Counted from the first letter of the stretch, positions 11,270 through 22,356 are shown. The stretch: DNA of 64,000 nucleotides from Nyssa sinensis (GCA_008638375.1 CM018052.1:6369506-6433505); one strand, 5' to 3'. The notes: generated by a model from the letters alone, not told the origin. Numbers and translations are program-made.

Positions 11270-12250
11270 AACGGAGTCCAAATGAAGCAAATAAATAGTG
11301 TATTTCCACCATTTCAAATGTTCTGGACTCAATGGTACAGTCCAAATTAGGAAATTATGTACCGAAAAAAATACAGACCTGTAAGTGACAAATGACTGTA
11401 CTACCCCTGAGGGTACCCAGGCTCAAATAAAAATAAAAGACAGTCTATTCTGATTATGTCGGACACTCTGGACCTAATGGTGAGGTCCATTTTATGAACT
11501 GAGGTGCCGAAAAATATGACGCATGAAATTACCAAAATACCCCTGATACTGTACGAAGCCCAAATGAAGTCCGATTGGGACGAAATTAATACCAATAGAA
11601 GCCCAGATACTGGTGAAACTGTAAACATGATTAAACGATGATTCGGAGTCAGAATCTTACAAAACATAAAATGACCAAAATACCCCTGAGCACAGTAAGT
11701 GCAAAGTAGAGGTCAAATAAAGGTCAAACTGATCTGATAAATTATCCTAAGGATACTTATGAACACTGAAGGGCTAAATAAGACTCCGGAACAGTTAACG
11801 CGTAAAACGAGAAACGACTAATGTGTCCCGATGACCAAAAGCAGATACCAAACGAAGTCCAAAGGACTTAGAAAATTATGTACAAGATATTTGGGACATT
11901 CTGAGGACCATGATAAGGTCCGGGGTAAGAATGGCAAAATTACCTTTTTGCCCCTAAGGCTAAATAAGCACCTAACTGATAGCAATTTAAGTCTAAAAGA
12001 TTTAGAACTTCATATATAGGATATATGGGATATTCTGAGGACCACGACTGGGTCCCGGACAAGAATGGCAAAATTACCATTTTGCCCCTATCGCTAAAAT
12101 AAGAACCTAACTGATACTGACTGGAGTCCAAAAGACGTATAACTTTATATTTAAGATATAAAGACCATTCTGAGGACCTTGACAGGGGTCCGGGGCAAAA
12201 GTGACAAATGACCGTTTTGCCCCTAGACTGAATAAGTAACCGACTGATAA
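11270..12250 (+). repeat. GGACC-hairpin array, ~134-bp units
   Basis: Units contain TTCTGAGGACC...GGTCC and an 'AAATTACC-TTTTGCCCCT' block. Clear repeats start at 11898, 12031 and 12167 (about 134 bp apart), with more diverged units near 11320 and 11467. The same module occurs in the other long LTRs in the corresponding place. Confidence 0.75.
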
Positions 12251-12449
12251 CGATTGAAGTCTAATGACTTAGGTGATAATCCTGATGACTGCTAAGCCTA
12301 ATTTAAGAATAAAATAGCCCCGGATGAAACCCGATAAGAGGGCGATAGGCTACTAGGTTATCTTAGGTAATCCGATAGACACCTAAGATGACGAATAAGA
12401 CCTGAATGGATAAATTCTGATCTGTCTGTAATTGATGATGATTGTTCAG

Positions 12450-12530
12450 GATATACATGGTGATGCCTGACGTACTTGGAGGTTATCAGATTGTTTGTGC
12501 AAGGAGATAACCATAACAGTTTGTGAGTAA
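12450..12530 (+). other. Predicted LTR exon 2 and donor (E-d)
   Basis: ATTGTTCAG|GAT (AG 12448-12449) could be an acceptor, followed by about 73 nt and a GTGAGTAA donor at 12523-12530. The last exon bases are TTT rather than AAG, so this donor is weaker than in E1, E5 and E6. The flank GTGAGTAACCCTGACTCC matches E-a. Confidence 0.4.
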
Positions 12531-12827
12531 CCCTGACTCCTGAATTGGTGTATAAGCACACTGTCTAGTTACTGTATTTTAAACACTGTACTGTACTGTT
12601 TTACCTGATACACTGATTTCATGCCCTTATTCAAATGCATGATTTTTACTGTCTGATTCCTTTGTTCTGTACTGCAATAAACCTATCGCTGTTTTTAACT
12701 GGTTCTAAAAAGAACAACTGATTCTTGGTACCACCTCAGTCTTGAGCACTATATGAGCATACTGCACTGTTTAATCTGTGCATACTGTACTGTTTATTCT
12801 GTTATACTGTTCTGCTCTGCTCATTAC

Positions 12828-13010
12828 TGATCTGTTCTGTTACTCTGATGTTTTAACTGATCTGTTCTGTTACTCTGATGTTTTAACTAATCTGTTCTGT
12901 TACTCTGATGTTTTAACTGATCTGTTCTGTTACTCTGATGTTTTAACTGATCTGTTCTGTTACTCTGATGTTTTAACTGATCTGTTCTGTCACTCTGATG
13001 TTTTAACTGT
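12828..13010. repeat. 30-bp minisatellite, about 6 copies
   Basis: The 30-bp unit (ACTGATCTGTTCTG followed by TTACTCTGATGTTTTA) is repeated about six times with almost no variation. Because 30 is divisible by three, a frame stays open through it (repeating TDLFCYSDVL), which makes a false 90-residue ORF at 12778-13050. Confidence 0.95.
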
Positions 13011-13039
13011 ACTCCTGTTTTTAAATACCGTTTCAAATG

Positions 13040-14340
13040 AACGTGTTTAACTAACTGTTATGTCTAATCTGTTCTGATCTGTTCTGTTGATTTGCCTGAC
13101 CCGTTCTGTCTGATCTATCCTGACCTGTTCTGTTGATCTGTCTGACCCGTTCTGTTTGATCTGTCTGACCTGTTCTGTTTGATCTGTCCTGACCTGTTCT
13201 GTTTGATCTGTTTTGTCCTGACCTGTTCCGTTTGATCTGTCTGATCTGTTCCGTCCTGATCCGTCCTGATTTGTTATGTCTGATCTGTTCCGTCCTGATC
13301 CGTCCTGATTTGTTACGTCTGATCTGTTCCGTCCTGATCCGTCCTGGTCCGTTATGTCTGATCTGTTCCGTCCTGATCCGCCTGATCCGTTATGTCTGAT
13401 CTGTTCTGTCCTGATTTGTTATGTCTGATCTGTTTCGTCCTGATCCGTCCTGATTTGTTATGACTGATCTGTTCCGTCCTGATCCGTCCTGATTTGTTAT
13501 GTCTGATCTGTTCCGTCCTGATCCGTCCTGATTTGTTATGACTGATTTGTTCCGTCCTGATTTGTTATGTCTGATCTGTTCTGTCCTGATCCGTCCTGAT
13601 TGATATTGTACCAGTTTGTTCCGTCCTGTTCAATTTCGATATGTCTTGATCTGATTGATGTATTGTTTCGTTTTGTTCCGTCATGTTCAGTTCCGATATG
13701 ACTTAATCTGATTGATGTATTGTTTCGTTTTGTTCCGTCATGTTCAGTTCCGATATGACTTGTCCTGATTGATATTGTTTCATTTTGTTCCGTCATGTTC
13801 AGTTCTGATATGACTCGTCCTGATTGATATTGATTCGTTTCGTTCCGTTGATGATATACTTGTATCCTTGATTGATATACTGTTTCCACCCAGTTCTGTC
13901 TTGTTTCGTTCCGTTGATGATATACCTATATCTCTGGTTGACATATTGTTTCCGCTCCGTTCTGTTATGTTCCGTTTTGTTTTATTCTGATTTGTCAAGT
14001 TTTATTCCGTTCTGTTCGGTTATGACTTGTTATGTTCTGTTCCGTTCCGTTCTATTATGTTTTATTGTGATCCGTTCTGACCTGTTCTATTTCAACCCGT
14101 TTTATTCTGACCCGTTCTATTCTGACCTGTTTGTCTCTGATTGATATATTGGCATCATTTACTATTCTGTTCTGATTTGTTGTGCTTTGTTTCATCCTGT
14201 TCTGATTTGTTATGTCCTGTTCTGCTCGGTTCTGCTTCGTCCTGACCTGTTGTGTTCTGTTCTGTACGGTTATACTTGATATGGTCTGTTATGTTCTGTC
14301 TGTCCCGATCTGTTGTTTTATTTTGTTCAGTTCTGCTTTA
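13040..14340. repeat. Degenerate CTGATCYGTTCYGTC repeat field, with ~60-bp higher-order units
   Basis: About 1.3 kb of imperfect GATCTGTTCYGTCCTGATC words. From about 13620 to 13860 a longer unit of about 60 bp (TTTCGTTTTGTTCCGTCATG, then TTCAGTTCCGATATGACT) is repeated four times. Minus-strand frames of repeating EHDGTKRNN at 13536-13889 come from this repeat and are not a gene. Confidence 0.9.
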
Positions 14341-14474
14341 TTCTACTGAAACTGCATTTAAAGTAGATTCATAAAACTGCTATTTTAGAAACAACTGAAC
14401 TACCCTTGTGCTTGTAAACAACAATGGTTTGAAACCTATGACAGGGAACCTGTGTTACTCATTGGGCTTTTCGA

Positions 14475-14504
14475 AGCTCACCCCATTCCCTAACATTTTT
14501 CAGG
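14475..14504 (+). other. Predicted branch site and 3' splice site (E-d LTR)
   Basis: AGCTCAC (branch A 14480) is followed by a pyrimidine-rich stretch and CATTTTTCAG|G (AG 14502-14503), 23 nt downstream. The block GAAGCTCACCCCATTCCCTA is shared word for word with E6 on its sense strand. Confidence 0.6.
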
Positions 14505-14946
14505 AATGATATCTATTGGATCTGATGGCACTGATATGTGGAGACTGGATTATTGAGGATTGAATCTATTTAATCGGGTGAGTGATGTACTATGACTGAC
14601 TTGACTGATATGTACTGAATATTGATATGGCTCATGGATTTAAAAGGTACTCTAGAGATTATAGTTCTGCTCTGTTGTTATATGTCGAATTATAGATATA
14701 CTCTGAGGTTGAGTTGTTAGTTGTTGGATTTTAGACTTGCTCTGTGTGATACATATCCTACGGTGGATACACGAGTTGCATTCCCATGATAAAAAGAAAA
14801 AAAAAGTTTTAAATTCCGCTGCATCTGACCCTACAGTCGGAGTGCAATTCACTAGAAAGTTCAGAAATTGCCTTCGGTTGGTCGCGTGGCGGCTAACTGG
14901 CATCACGTCCTCGACATCCGCGTAGGGTGGGGTTCGGGATGTGACA

Positions 14947-14951
14947 CTAGA
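14947..14951. repeat. Target-site duplication CTAGA (right of E-d)
   Basis: Exact repeat of 9093-9097. Confidence 0.9.
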
Positions 14952-15189
14952 CGTAGTGTCATCCTAGGGTTATCCTACATTCTATATTTTATATATACTA
15001 TGTGGTCATGTCATCTTAGATGGTTCCTATAGAGGGACAACACTTTTCAAAGGTTATTTGTTTGGGAGTAGCACCTCGGGTCGTGGTTCTCTTTCTGACC
15101 CAGGTTGCTCAAGTTCTGGTCTATTCCATCCTGTCAAGTCATAGTTGAAAAAGTATGTATGATAGATGACATACGTGAGACTCTAACTT

Positions 15190-16262
15190 ACATGCTATTT
15201 GACACACATGGTTGGCTACCTTTTGTGTGAGTCACGGGTCTGGCCAACGAGACCCTAGTTCAAGATTTTTACTTGAACCTAAGTTCTCGTGATGACTAGG
15301 GAGCCTACCAAGTGAGGTTTACGGTGTCTCTTTTTCTCTCACCGTAGACATAATTGTTGAGACTCTTGGCCTACCCAAAGTCAAGTAGTCAGGCTTTCTA
15401 TTCCCTCAAGGTGCTATACTTCCATCCACTAATCTTATCGCATCCACCTTCCGTGTCGACAGTTCAACAGTCTTCACCACGAGGGGTGACACTTTAGAGC
15501 AGGATTATCTACATAAGGGCTATTGTATCCTCAATTTCATAGTGTGTAGCATAGTACATCCAGTCAGCCACACGAACACGCTAACTCTCTCCCATGCTAC
15601 ATTTCTGTATGCCATCGGTGCTGCCATACCAATTGATGCTCCATTGTATATTTTTAGAGTCATTGATTCCTCCACCACTAGTACTAGATGCACCATATCT
15701 TTTGAATTTGACAGACTTTTCTCTAGGATCTGTGCTACACAGCAAGTACCTTTCTACATTGTTGACATTCTCGTTCTCCCACTTGGTTCATTTACATGTC
15801 GAACACTAGCTAGGTCCCGAGGACATGTCATCACTCCTCCCGATGAGGACGATATTGATGATGAGCATTAGGAAGCATAGTAGTAGCAACAGCAGCCACA
15901 TTCGGCACGGCCGTATTAGTAATCCAAAGATCTTATTTATGTTAAGGACTTCTTTATTGACCATACTCCACTATAGTTCCATACCCCATTGTGTATAGAC
16001 TTTTATACGTTAGCATGAGCCTCCTCATCTACAACTGGTCAACCGATCACGAGAGATGAGTTAGAGGAGAGTCTATAGCTACATCACGATTAGATCACTA
16101 CTCACATTAATCACAGGCTAGAGCGACACTATCTTCGAGTATGATCAAACTTCTTCATGTCGATGATGGAAGGGATAGCCCATCTTCGAGGAGCTATGGA
16201 GGTGCTGACAGTGGCACTCGAACGCGCCTTTCCTCCTCCGCCACTATCTGGAGCTAATCAAT
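15190..16262 (+). pseudogene. Envelope-like/'putative plant transposon' protein of copia element, broken
   Basis: Reading across frames gives a chain resembling the conserved plant transposon protein found downstream of pol in SIRE-type copia elements: GWLPF, then GLANETLVQDFYLNLSSRD, LPKVKSSGF, the long open segment 15542-15871 (SHATFLYAIGAAIPIDAPL) and the acidic end PPDEDDIDDEH. A helix-rich tail (ITTHINHRLERHYLRV, then GIAHLRGAMEVLTVALERAF) follows up to about 16255. Several frameshifts and stops break it: upstream of 15540, after 15871 and near 16125. Hydrophobic coding between 16290 and 16560 may be decayed 3' sequence. The role of the intact protein in the family is unproven (envelope-like is a name by position). 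The family assignment is from memory. Confidence 0.55.
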
Positions 16263-16559
16263 GATTCAACTTGTTTTTTATTACATGAGTGATGGGGTGT
16301 TTTTATAGTGACGTTTTCTTGTATATCTTTCTAACTCATCAGCTACATGTACATATTTTGATTGACAGTTTATCCCTTATGACTTCTTGTTTTATCTTTT
16401 TGGGATTGATGATAGACTCACTGTTTTGCTATGATATCTTTTATATTTTTCTTACTATGTCTATTATCATTACTATTAACTTTATGTTATCTCACCATGC
16501 ATGCCTACCTTGTTGTTTTTCTACTTCCTTATGATCTTCCTTATTTGATAACTCCTTTT

Positions 16560-17039
16560 GTCATCGTGAAAAAAATTGGGAGATGGTGTAACAAAGGGGG
16601 AGTTGGTAAAAGTTGGTACAAAGGGGGAGATTAGGTCATTTGCATTGACCATATATTAAGGGTGAGTAGTATACATTTATTTACATATGTATGAGATAGC
16701 TTAAAGTCCCTTTGTCTTACTCAATATTTGATTTGATTGCATGTGGTTACCATGTTTACTGTACCTTGTCTTATATTGATATTCATCTATTTGTGTGATC
16801 TCATTGGATTTATGTGATATATCTCTATTGATGTGATCTCACGTGATATAGTTGAGTTTGTTGTGCAAGAAACAGATTGACTAGTTTTTAAGCATTGCCA
16901 AGTGATCTCTCTAGTATATGATACTAAGTTAAAATGTATAATTTCCTTCTATCAAGATCTTTGGGGATTATAGATTTTGGTGTATTGTATTCTTATACTA
17001 TTTTGTGCAATTTTGTCATGGATTGCCAAAGGGTAAGTT
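16560..17039 (+). mobile_element. Copia 3' untranslated region with polypurine tracts
   Basis: ACAAAGGGGGAG occurs twice (16591-16602 and 16618-16631), then CCAAAGGGTAAGTTT just before LTR A. AAAGGGGGAGA-type purine tracts are typical of copia SIRE elements before the 3' LTR. No reading frame is recognised. Confidence 0.6.
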
Positions 17040-18596
17040 TGTTAGGGCCAAGAGGTCTGATATTGTAATTGGCTAATCCGGCTTGACAAAACGTGTTTTG
17101 TGTGTAATCATTACCGAAGTCCTAGGAGTAAGTACCTCAAAGCTCATTCCACTCCAGGACCATCCAACAGACATTACCGTGCATCACTACCGGCCGACTT
17201 GGTTCATGAAGGGTATATTGGACTTTTGTTTTGATTTAGATCTCACAAACTTACACATTGAATGCATTGAATATAGTTTTTATCATAACATCGTGTGTCT
17301 GTTAGACTTGTGATTGTGAAACAATCTTCCCAAAAATGTATCTTAAAAACCTAAAGGGGAATTTTGTTCCCAAGAAAAGCAAGAATAAGTAACTCTCTAT
17401 TGCTCGTTCGAACCAGCATTGCCTCATTTGAACGAACAATAGAAATTTCATTTTCATTTGTTCGGAAAGCTTATATCAAACGTAGAGTTGCAATCTCATA
17501 ATTGTGCTCATTTGATATTCGTTCCTTGTTCATTTGAACGAATAAGGGCTCGTTCAAACGAACCCTGGGCGAAAAATAGATTTATAATCTATTTTGAAAC
17601 CCTTTTTGGATTGAACAAGTTCAATGAGAAAAATCTTGAAAATTCAATTCGGAGTAGTGAAAAATAGAGTAAGAGGGATTTCAATTGTGAGAGCTAATTT
17701 CTTAAGAGATCAAAAAGCTTTCATGAGAGATCAATCATAATTGTCATTCATACATTTCTCCACTCCCATTCATTGATTGATTTAGATCATTCACTAGATC
17801 CAAATCAAAACTAAGAGCCACTTGTTCATGTCAATTTCACCATTGATGAAGTATGGTGTTCAAGCTTGAGGATTCAATGTTGAGCGATCGATGGACACCG
17901 AGATTGTGAGGATTTGCAATTGTGGAGTGGCTTGATCAGAGGATTCCGGTTGTATGAGGATTCTGGCTATAAGGAGCTTGTGGATTCAAGAGGAAATTGA
18001 AGATGTGATTGGGTATAACGGAGCTTAAGGTGTAGAGTTCATTCATAGATGTATTGTAATTAAATTTCTATCATAGTGGAAGTCTTCCTTGAACATTGGC
18101 CTGCCTCTAGATTTTTTTCTCCAAGGATTTTTGTCCTTGGTAGTTTCTCCACCATCAATCAGTTTGCAAATCTCTCAATCACTTCATCTCTTTCAATTTA
18201 CGAATTGCTTTGCTTGAATATTGATATTGATATTAAGTTTTATGAATCTCATAATTGAGCACTAATTTGTTTACTTGAAAACTTAATTGAGCAATTGAAC
18301 TTGTAAATTAAATTGAATTGACATTTGATCACTTTAGTAGAATTTTACATTAAATTAATTAAATTGAATATCAAATTGAACTAGTTGATCGATTAGGTTG
18401 TTGTTGATAGATTTGTCTCTTTGATCATTTATTGTCTCTACATTGGTAGAAGGGCTTATATGTTAGATTAATCACATTAAGTGATTTTGTTATTATGGAA
18501 TCGTTGTTGTAGACAAAACTTGTAATTAGCAATTGGGAAAATTTTAATTCTAGGACCAACCTATTCAACCCCCCTCCCTTCTAGGTTTAATTCACA
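17040..18596 (+). mobile_element. Copia LTR 'A' (~1.56 kb), forward
   Basis: It begins TGTTAGGGCCAAGAGG after a purine tract and ends near TTCACA at 18596. Two other copies support the ends: B (reverse, 18825-20372) and C (forward, starts 26834, ends 62450). Contains a cluster of TTCGAACGA palindromic words (17400-17570), CATTCATTGATTGAT-type AT-rich sequence and a C-run before the end (18564-18580). It serves as the 3' LTR of the copia remnant to its left. Frames inside (60-76 residues) are not credible genes. Confidence 0.8.
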
Positions 18597-18824
18597 CTTT
18601 GGGGAACTGAAGTGATATCCTAGTGGTATCCATCCGCATCATTTTCGTAAGATATTCTTCCATAAGCCAAACATATAGAATCTTCAACAAAAGAGCCCTA
18701 ATCTTATAATAATCTATGCATGCTGTGTTTGATGAATCTTATCCTTACATCACGAAGAAAAATGTGGATGATGATGATGTAAAAAATGATTCAAATAGAA
18801 ATGAACATGTTGGTTGGTCCTTTG
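18597..18824. other. Junction between inverted copia LTRs A and B
   Basis: 228 bp between two LTRs in opposite orientation. TAGTGGTATCCATCCGC (18624-18640) loosely resembles the initiator-Met primer site TGGTATCAGAGC. On the other side, next to B, AGGACCAACCAAC (reverse strand) resembles the sequence after C. So each side may be the start of an internal region, joined by a rearrangement. No gene. Confidence 0.4.
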
Positions 18825-20372
18825 TGTGAAACTAACCAAGAAGGGGGGGTTGAATAGGTTTGTACAAAAAATTTCAATTATTTTAATTCTCCAACCACAA
18901 ACACTAACAACTAAAAGTAAGACACAATATATAAACTGTAAATTCAGTTAATATTCACCATTTATGATCAATTTAACAATAAGCTCAATCCACCTAATGT
19001 AGTAATCATATAGTGTTCAACATACAAACCATTCTGTATAAGCCTAATTGATCCACTAATCCAATTCAAATACCAATTTCACAATTCAAGTAGAAATTAG
19101 ATTATGTGCTCAATTTTTGATCCCACAATTCAATTTACAAATCCAATTTCACAATTAAGGTTTACAATTTTTCAATTGATGTTCAAATTTCATAATTTAT
19201 GAAAACCTAAAGCTCAATTAAACGGAAGCATTCAATTCTAGCAAAATAAAAATTGTAAACCATTAAGAGCAAGAGAGTTGCAAACCAAAGTGATGATGGA
19301 AAAACCACCACGAAAAACTATCTGTGGTGTAAAACTCCACAACCGACCATACTAATAAAATAATCCACTATGGGTGATTGAATTACAACGCGATGAAAAA
19401 CTAGACTTAGTACTTCAAGATCCATTATACTCAACCGTCTTTAAATCTCCCTTTAATCCACCGGCTTCCTCCATAGTAGGAATCTTCATACAACTGCAAG
19501 CTCCTCACGGTATTAGAAAAATTCTTTGATCGACGCTCTTTACAATTGCGACTCCTTACAACCTTGGACTCCTCCGATTGCTCAACAACGAATCCACCAG
19601 GTTGAACTCATAAACACTCCAATGGGAATTGAAATGGAATTAAGGCTCTTTGAATTGACTTGGATCATGTAATGTTCTCAAAATCAATGAATGATAAGAG
19701 TAGAGATGTTGATGAATTACATATATGAAAGCTTTAAGATCTCTTAAGTGTATAGATCTCACAATTAGAACTCTCTCTTACTCTATTCTCATAAATCTCA
19801 AATTAAATTTTTGTAAATTTATATCAAAGAGATCAAATCTAAAAAGAGGCTAGAAAACAGAAAAATTTTCTATTTTCGCATAGTGTTCATTCGAACGAAT
19901 CAGTAGTTCGTTCGAATGAGCACCCTTTGTTCAAATGAACAATAATGACCATTCAGGTGTTCGTTCGAATGAGCCAATGGTTAGTTTGAACGAGCAACAA
20001 AGAGTTTCTCATTCTCTACTTGTCTTGTGAACTCAATTTTCCTATGTGTTTTTCAAATATGCACTTTTGAAAAAAAATATTTCACAACACAAGTCAACTA
20101 CACACATATGATGATATAATGTAAACTATATGTTATTCATGCAATGTGTGAGTGTGTGAGATTCAAATAAAAAAAGACTCCAAAATACCTAAATTACCCT
20201 TCATGAACCAAGTCGGCCGGTAGATATGAACAATAATGAATGTTCGATTTCCTTGGAGTAGAACGGGGCATGGAGTTGCTCTAAGCCTAAGACTAATGTA
20301 TTGATTACAATCAAAGCACATTTTGTCAAGCCAGATTAGCCAACTACAATATCAAACCCCTTGGTCCTAACA
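18825..20372 (-). mobile_element. Copia LTR 'B' (~1.55 kb), inverted copy of A
   Basis: On the minus strand it starts TGTTAGGACCAAGGGG (right end 20372) and ends GTTTCACA (left end 18825). It aligns throughout with A and C: the TTCGAACGA word cluster at 19885-20005, TTTGTCAAGCC at 20322, and the terminal C-run (18842-18850 as G). No matching 5-bp duplication was found on its two sides, so it is not a clean solo LTR. Confidence 0.8.
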
Positions 20373-20461
20373 AAACTACTTCAAGTCAATGATTGTATAA
20401 ATCATCAAAATATTGAGGAAGAAAAAAAAAGATGAAATAGAAAATGAAATTGTAACTTAAA

Positions 20462-22040
20462 ATGTGGATTAGATCCTTCCAAATAATGGAAGTTTTCAAT
20501 TATCATCCTAAAGATCAAATCATTGGTAAACCAGTTCAAAGAGTTGCTACTAGAGCATCATTAGGAAATGTATGCAATAAGCTAGCATTTATATCTCAAA
20601 TTAAACCTAAAAACATTCAAGAAGCTAAAAATGATAAATCTTGGAATTAGCTATGCAAGAATAATTAAATCAATTTGAAAGAAATGATGTATGGACCTTA
20701 GTACCTAGAACTAGAGACCAAAGCATAATTCAAACTAAGTGAGTCTTTAGAAACAAAAAATGTGAGGAAGGGAACTTAACTAGAAACAAAGATAGGTTAG
20801 TAGGCCAAGGATACAACCAAAAAGAGGGCATTCATTATGAAGAAACTTTTTCCCCTGTTGCTAGATTAGAAGCCATAAAAATGTTACTTGCTTTTGCATG
20901 CCACAAAGGGTTTAAACTCTATCAAAGGGATATAAAGAGTGGATTCTTAAATGGATTCATTTATAAGGAAGTATATGCTGAACAACTTCTCGGATTTGAA
21001 AACCATGAAAAATCAAAACATGTATACAATCTAATTATCAAAGCCTTATATGGTTTGAAGCAACCTCCTAGAGCCTGATATAAGAGACTTAATGGTTTTC
21101 TCACCAAAAATGAATTTATTAGAGGAAAAATAGATACCAATTTGTTTATTAAAACAAAAGGAAAATGAGTGCTCATTATGCAAATATATGTCGACGACAT
21201 TATATTTGGTTCAACAAATGAAGATTTATTCAAGCACTTAGCTAAGTACATGGAAGACGAATTTGAAATGAGCATGATGGGATAATTAAATTTCTATTTT
21301 GGCATGGAAGATACAAAATCCATGAGTACTCCCCATGAGTGCTACCACTAAACTTGAGAAAAATGATAAAGAAAATGATATAGACAATAAGAAATATAGA
21401 GGTGTGATTGGAAGTCTCTTGTATCTTATAGTGAGTAAACCGAAAATTATGTTTAGTGTATGCTTGTGTATAAGATTTCAGTATTGTCCTAAAGAATCAC
21501 ACTTAAAAGTCATAAAAAGTATCTTTATGTACTTTCTAGGAAGAACTAATATAGGATTGTTTGATCTATTAAGCTATTCGGATCTTGTTTTTTCGGTACA
21601 AATTTGATAGAAAAAGCACAAGCGGGACTTGTCACTTTCTCAGACATTCCCTTGTGTCTTGGTTTAGAAAAAAGCAAAATTTGTAGCATTATCCATGACC
21701 AAAGCAGAATATGTGTGAGTCGAGAGTTGTTGTGCTCAAATTCTATATATGAAGCTATAACTTCAAGACTTTAAGCTTAATTATGATCTAATTCCAATTA
21801 AATGGGATAACACTAGTGCAATGAACATAAGTAAAAACCCAATCCAACACTCTAGAACCAAACGTAGAGATTAGACATCATTTCTTTAGGGATCATGAGC
21901 AAAACGGTGATGTAATCCTTTAATTCATTAATATAACCATCAATTAGAAGATATATTCACCAAACCACTCCAAGAAGAGAGGTTTTGCTTTATTAGAAGA
22001 GAACTAAGAATGATGGACCCAAAAGATTTGAGTAACTAAG
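20462..22040 (+). pseudogene. Copia reverse transcriptase and RNase H, broken (SIRE/Maximus type)
   Basis: Strong match by eye to the copia RT domain: NHP-like start near 20500, FERNDVWTLVPR, TKWVFRNK-type words, NKDRLVGQGYNQKEGIHYEET, FSPVARLEAIKMLLAFACH, then QRDIKSGFLNGFIYKEVY (first catalytic Asp kept), KALYGLKQPPRA and YVDDIIFGST (catalytic YVDD at 21187-21198). After LNFYFG (about 21300) a block is missing and the chain resumes at STPMSATTKLEK (about 21330), then KYRGVIGSLLYL and FQYCPKESHLK. RNase H words follow: TKAEYV (about 21700), NTSAMNISKNPIQHSRTK, DIFTKPLQEERFCFIRREL. In-frame stops at about 20650, 20740, 21078 and 21168 plus frameshifts make it inactive. Integrase, protease and gag are missing on the left. 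Confidence 0.9.
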
Positions 22041-22356
22041 TGATAAAAATCACTTTAGTTGACTATCTTTATGGACCAATCAACTAGTAATAGGAACAAT
22101 CAAACATAAGGTCCATTGAAGTCACATAAACAAACAAGAAGGTGGCCACTAGCCAAGTCAGTTAACCTACTAGTTGACTGATAGATAGAATCTGTCGACT
22201 ATTAGATAGAATCAACTGATTGTATAGAAAAACCAGTTGACTCATTAAGTTTTTAAAGAGAGAATTATAGCTACTGGTCGAACTAGACAACCTGTCAGTC
22301 GGCCGTCCCAATTCTAGGACAAAACCAGTCAACCGATTTGGGCAAATTTATAAAAA
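22041..22356 (+). other. Copia spacer between pol and envelope-like region
   Basis: No reading frame recognised. Repeated short words TTGACTG/GTCAACT/AGTTGACT appear (22060-22330). The copia spacer at 8300 also carries TCAATTGACTATGGTTG. Confidence 0.4.

Larger units (their letters stand above)
9098..14946 (+). mobile_element. E-d: 5.85-kb solo LTR, forward
   Basis: It starts TGTAACACCCCGAC and ends GGGTTCGGGATGTGACA, with perfect 5-bp duplications CTAGA on both sides. No primer site, polypurine tract or protein motif is seen inside, so the simplest reading is a solo LTR left by recombination between two LTRs. In order it carries an antisense tRNA-like A/B-box module (9523-9593), palindromic promoter-like motifs (10742-10787), an ACCGGTTC-rich stretch near 11000, a GGACC-repeat array (11270-12250), a GTGAGTAA donor (12523), minisatellites (12828-14340) and a branch/acceptor pair (14475-14503). 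It interrupts the copia element upstream of the envelope-like pseudogene. Length is extreme but within what long plant gypsy LTRs reach. Confidence 0.9.

Noticed and set aside
12828..13010. Regular ~30-bp repeats looking like a CRISPR array
   Set aside because: The units are contiguous with no unique spacers, and the setting is a plant LTR.
12778..13050. Open frame of repeating TDLFCYSDVL (90 residues)
   Set aside because: Produced by a 30-bp minisatellite whose length is a multiple of three; no start context, no domain.
13536..13998. Minus-strand frames with repeating EHDGTKRNN
   Set aside because: Translation of the degenerate CTGTTCYGTC repeat; not a protein family.
17400..17570. Heat-shock elements in copia LTRs
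   Set aside because: The GAA/TTC words do not follow the 5-bp period of nGAAnnTTCn; the palindromes are reported without this role.
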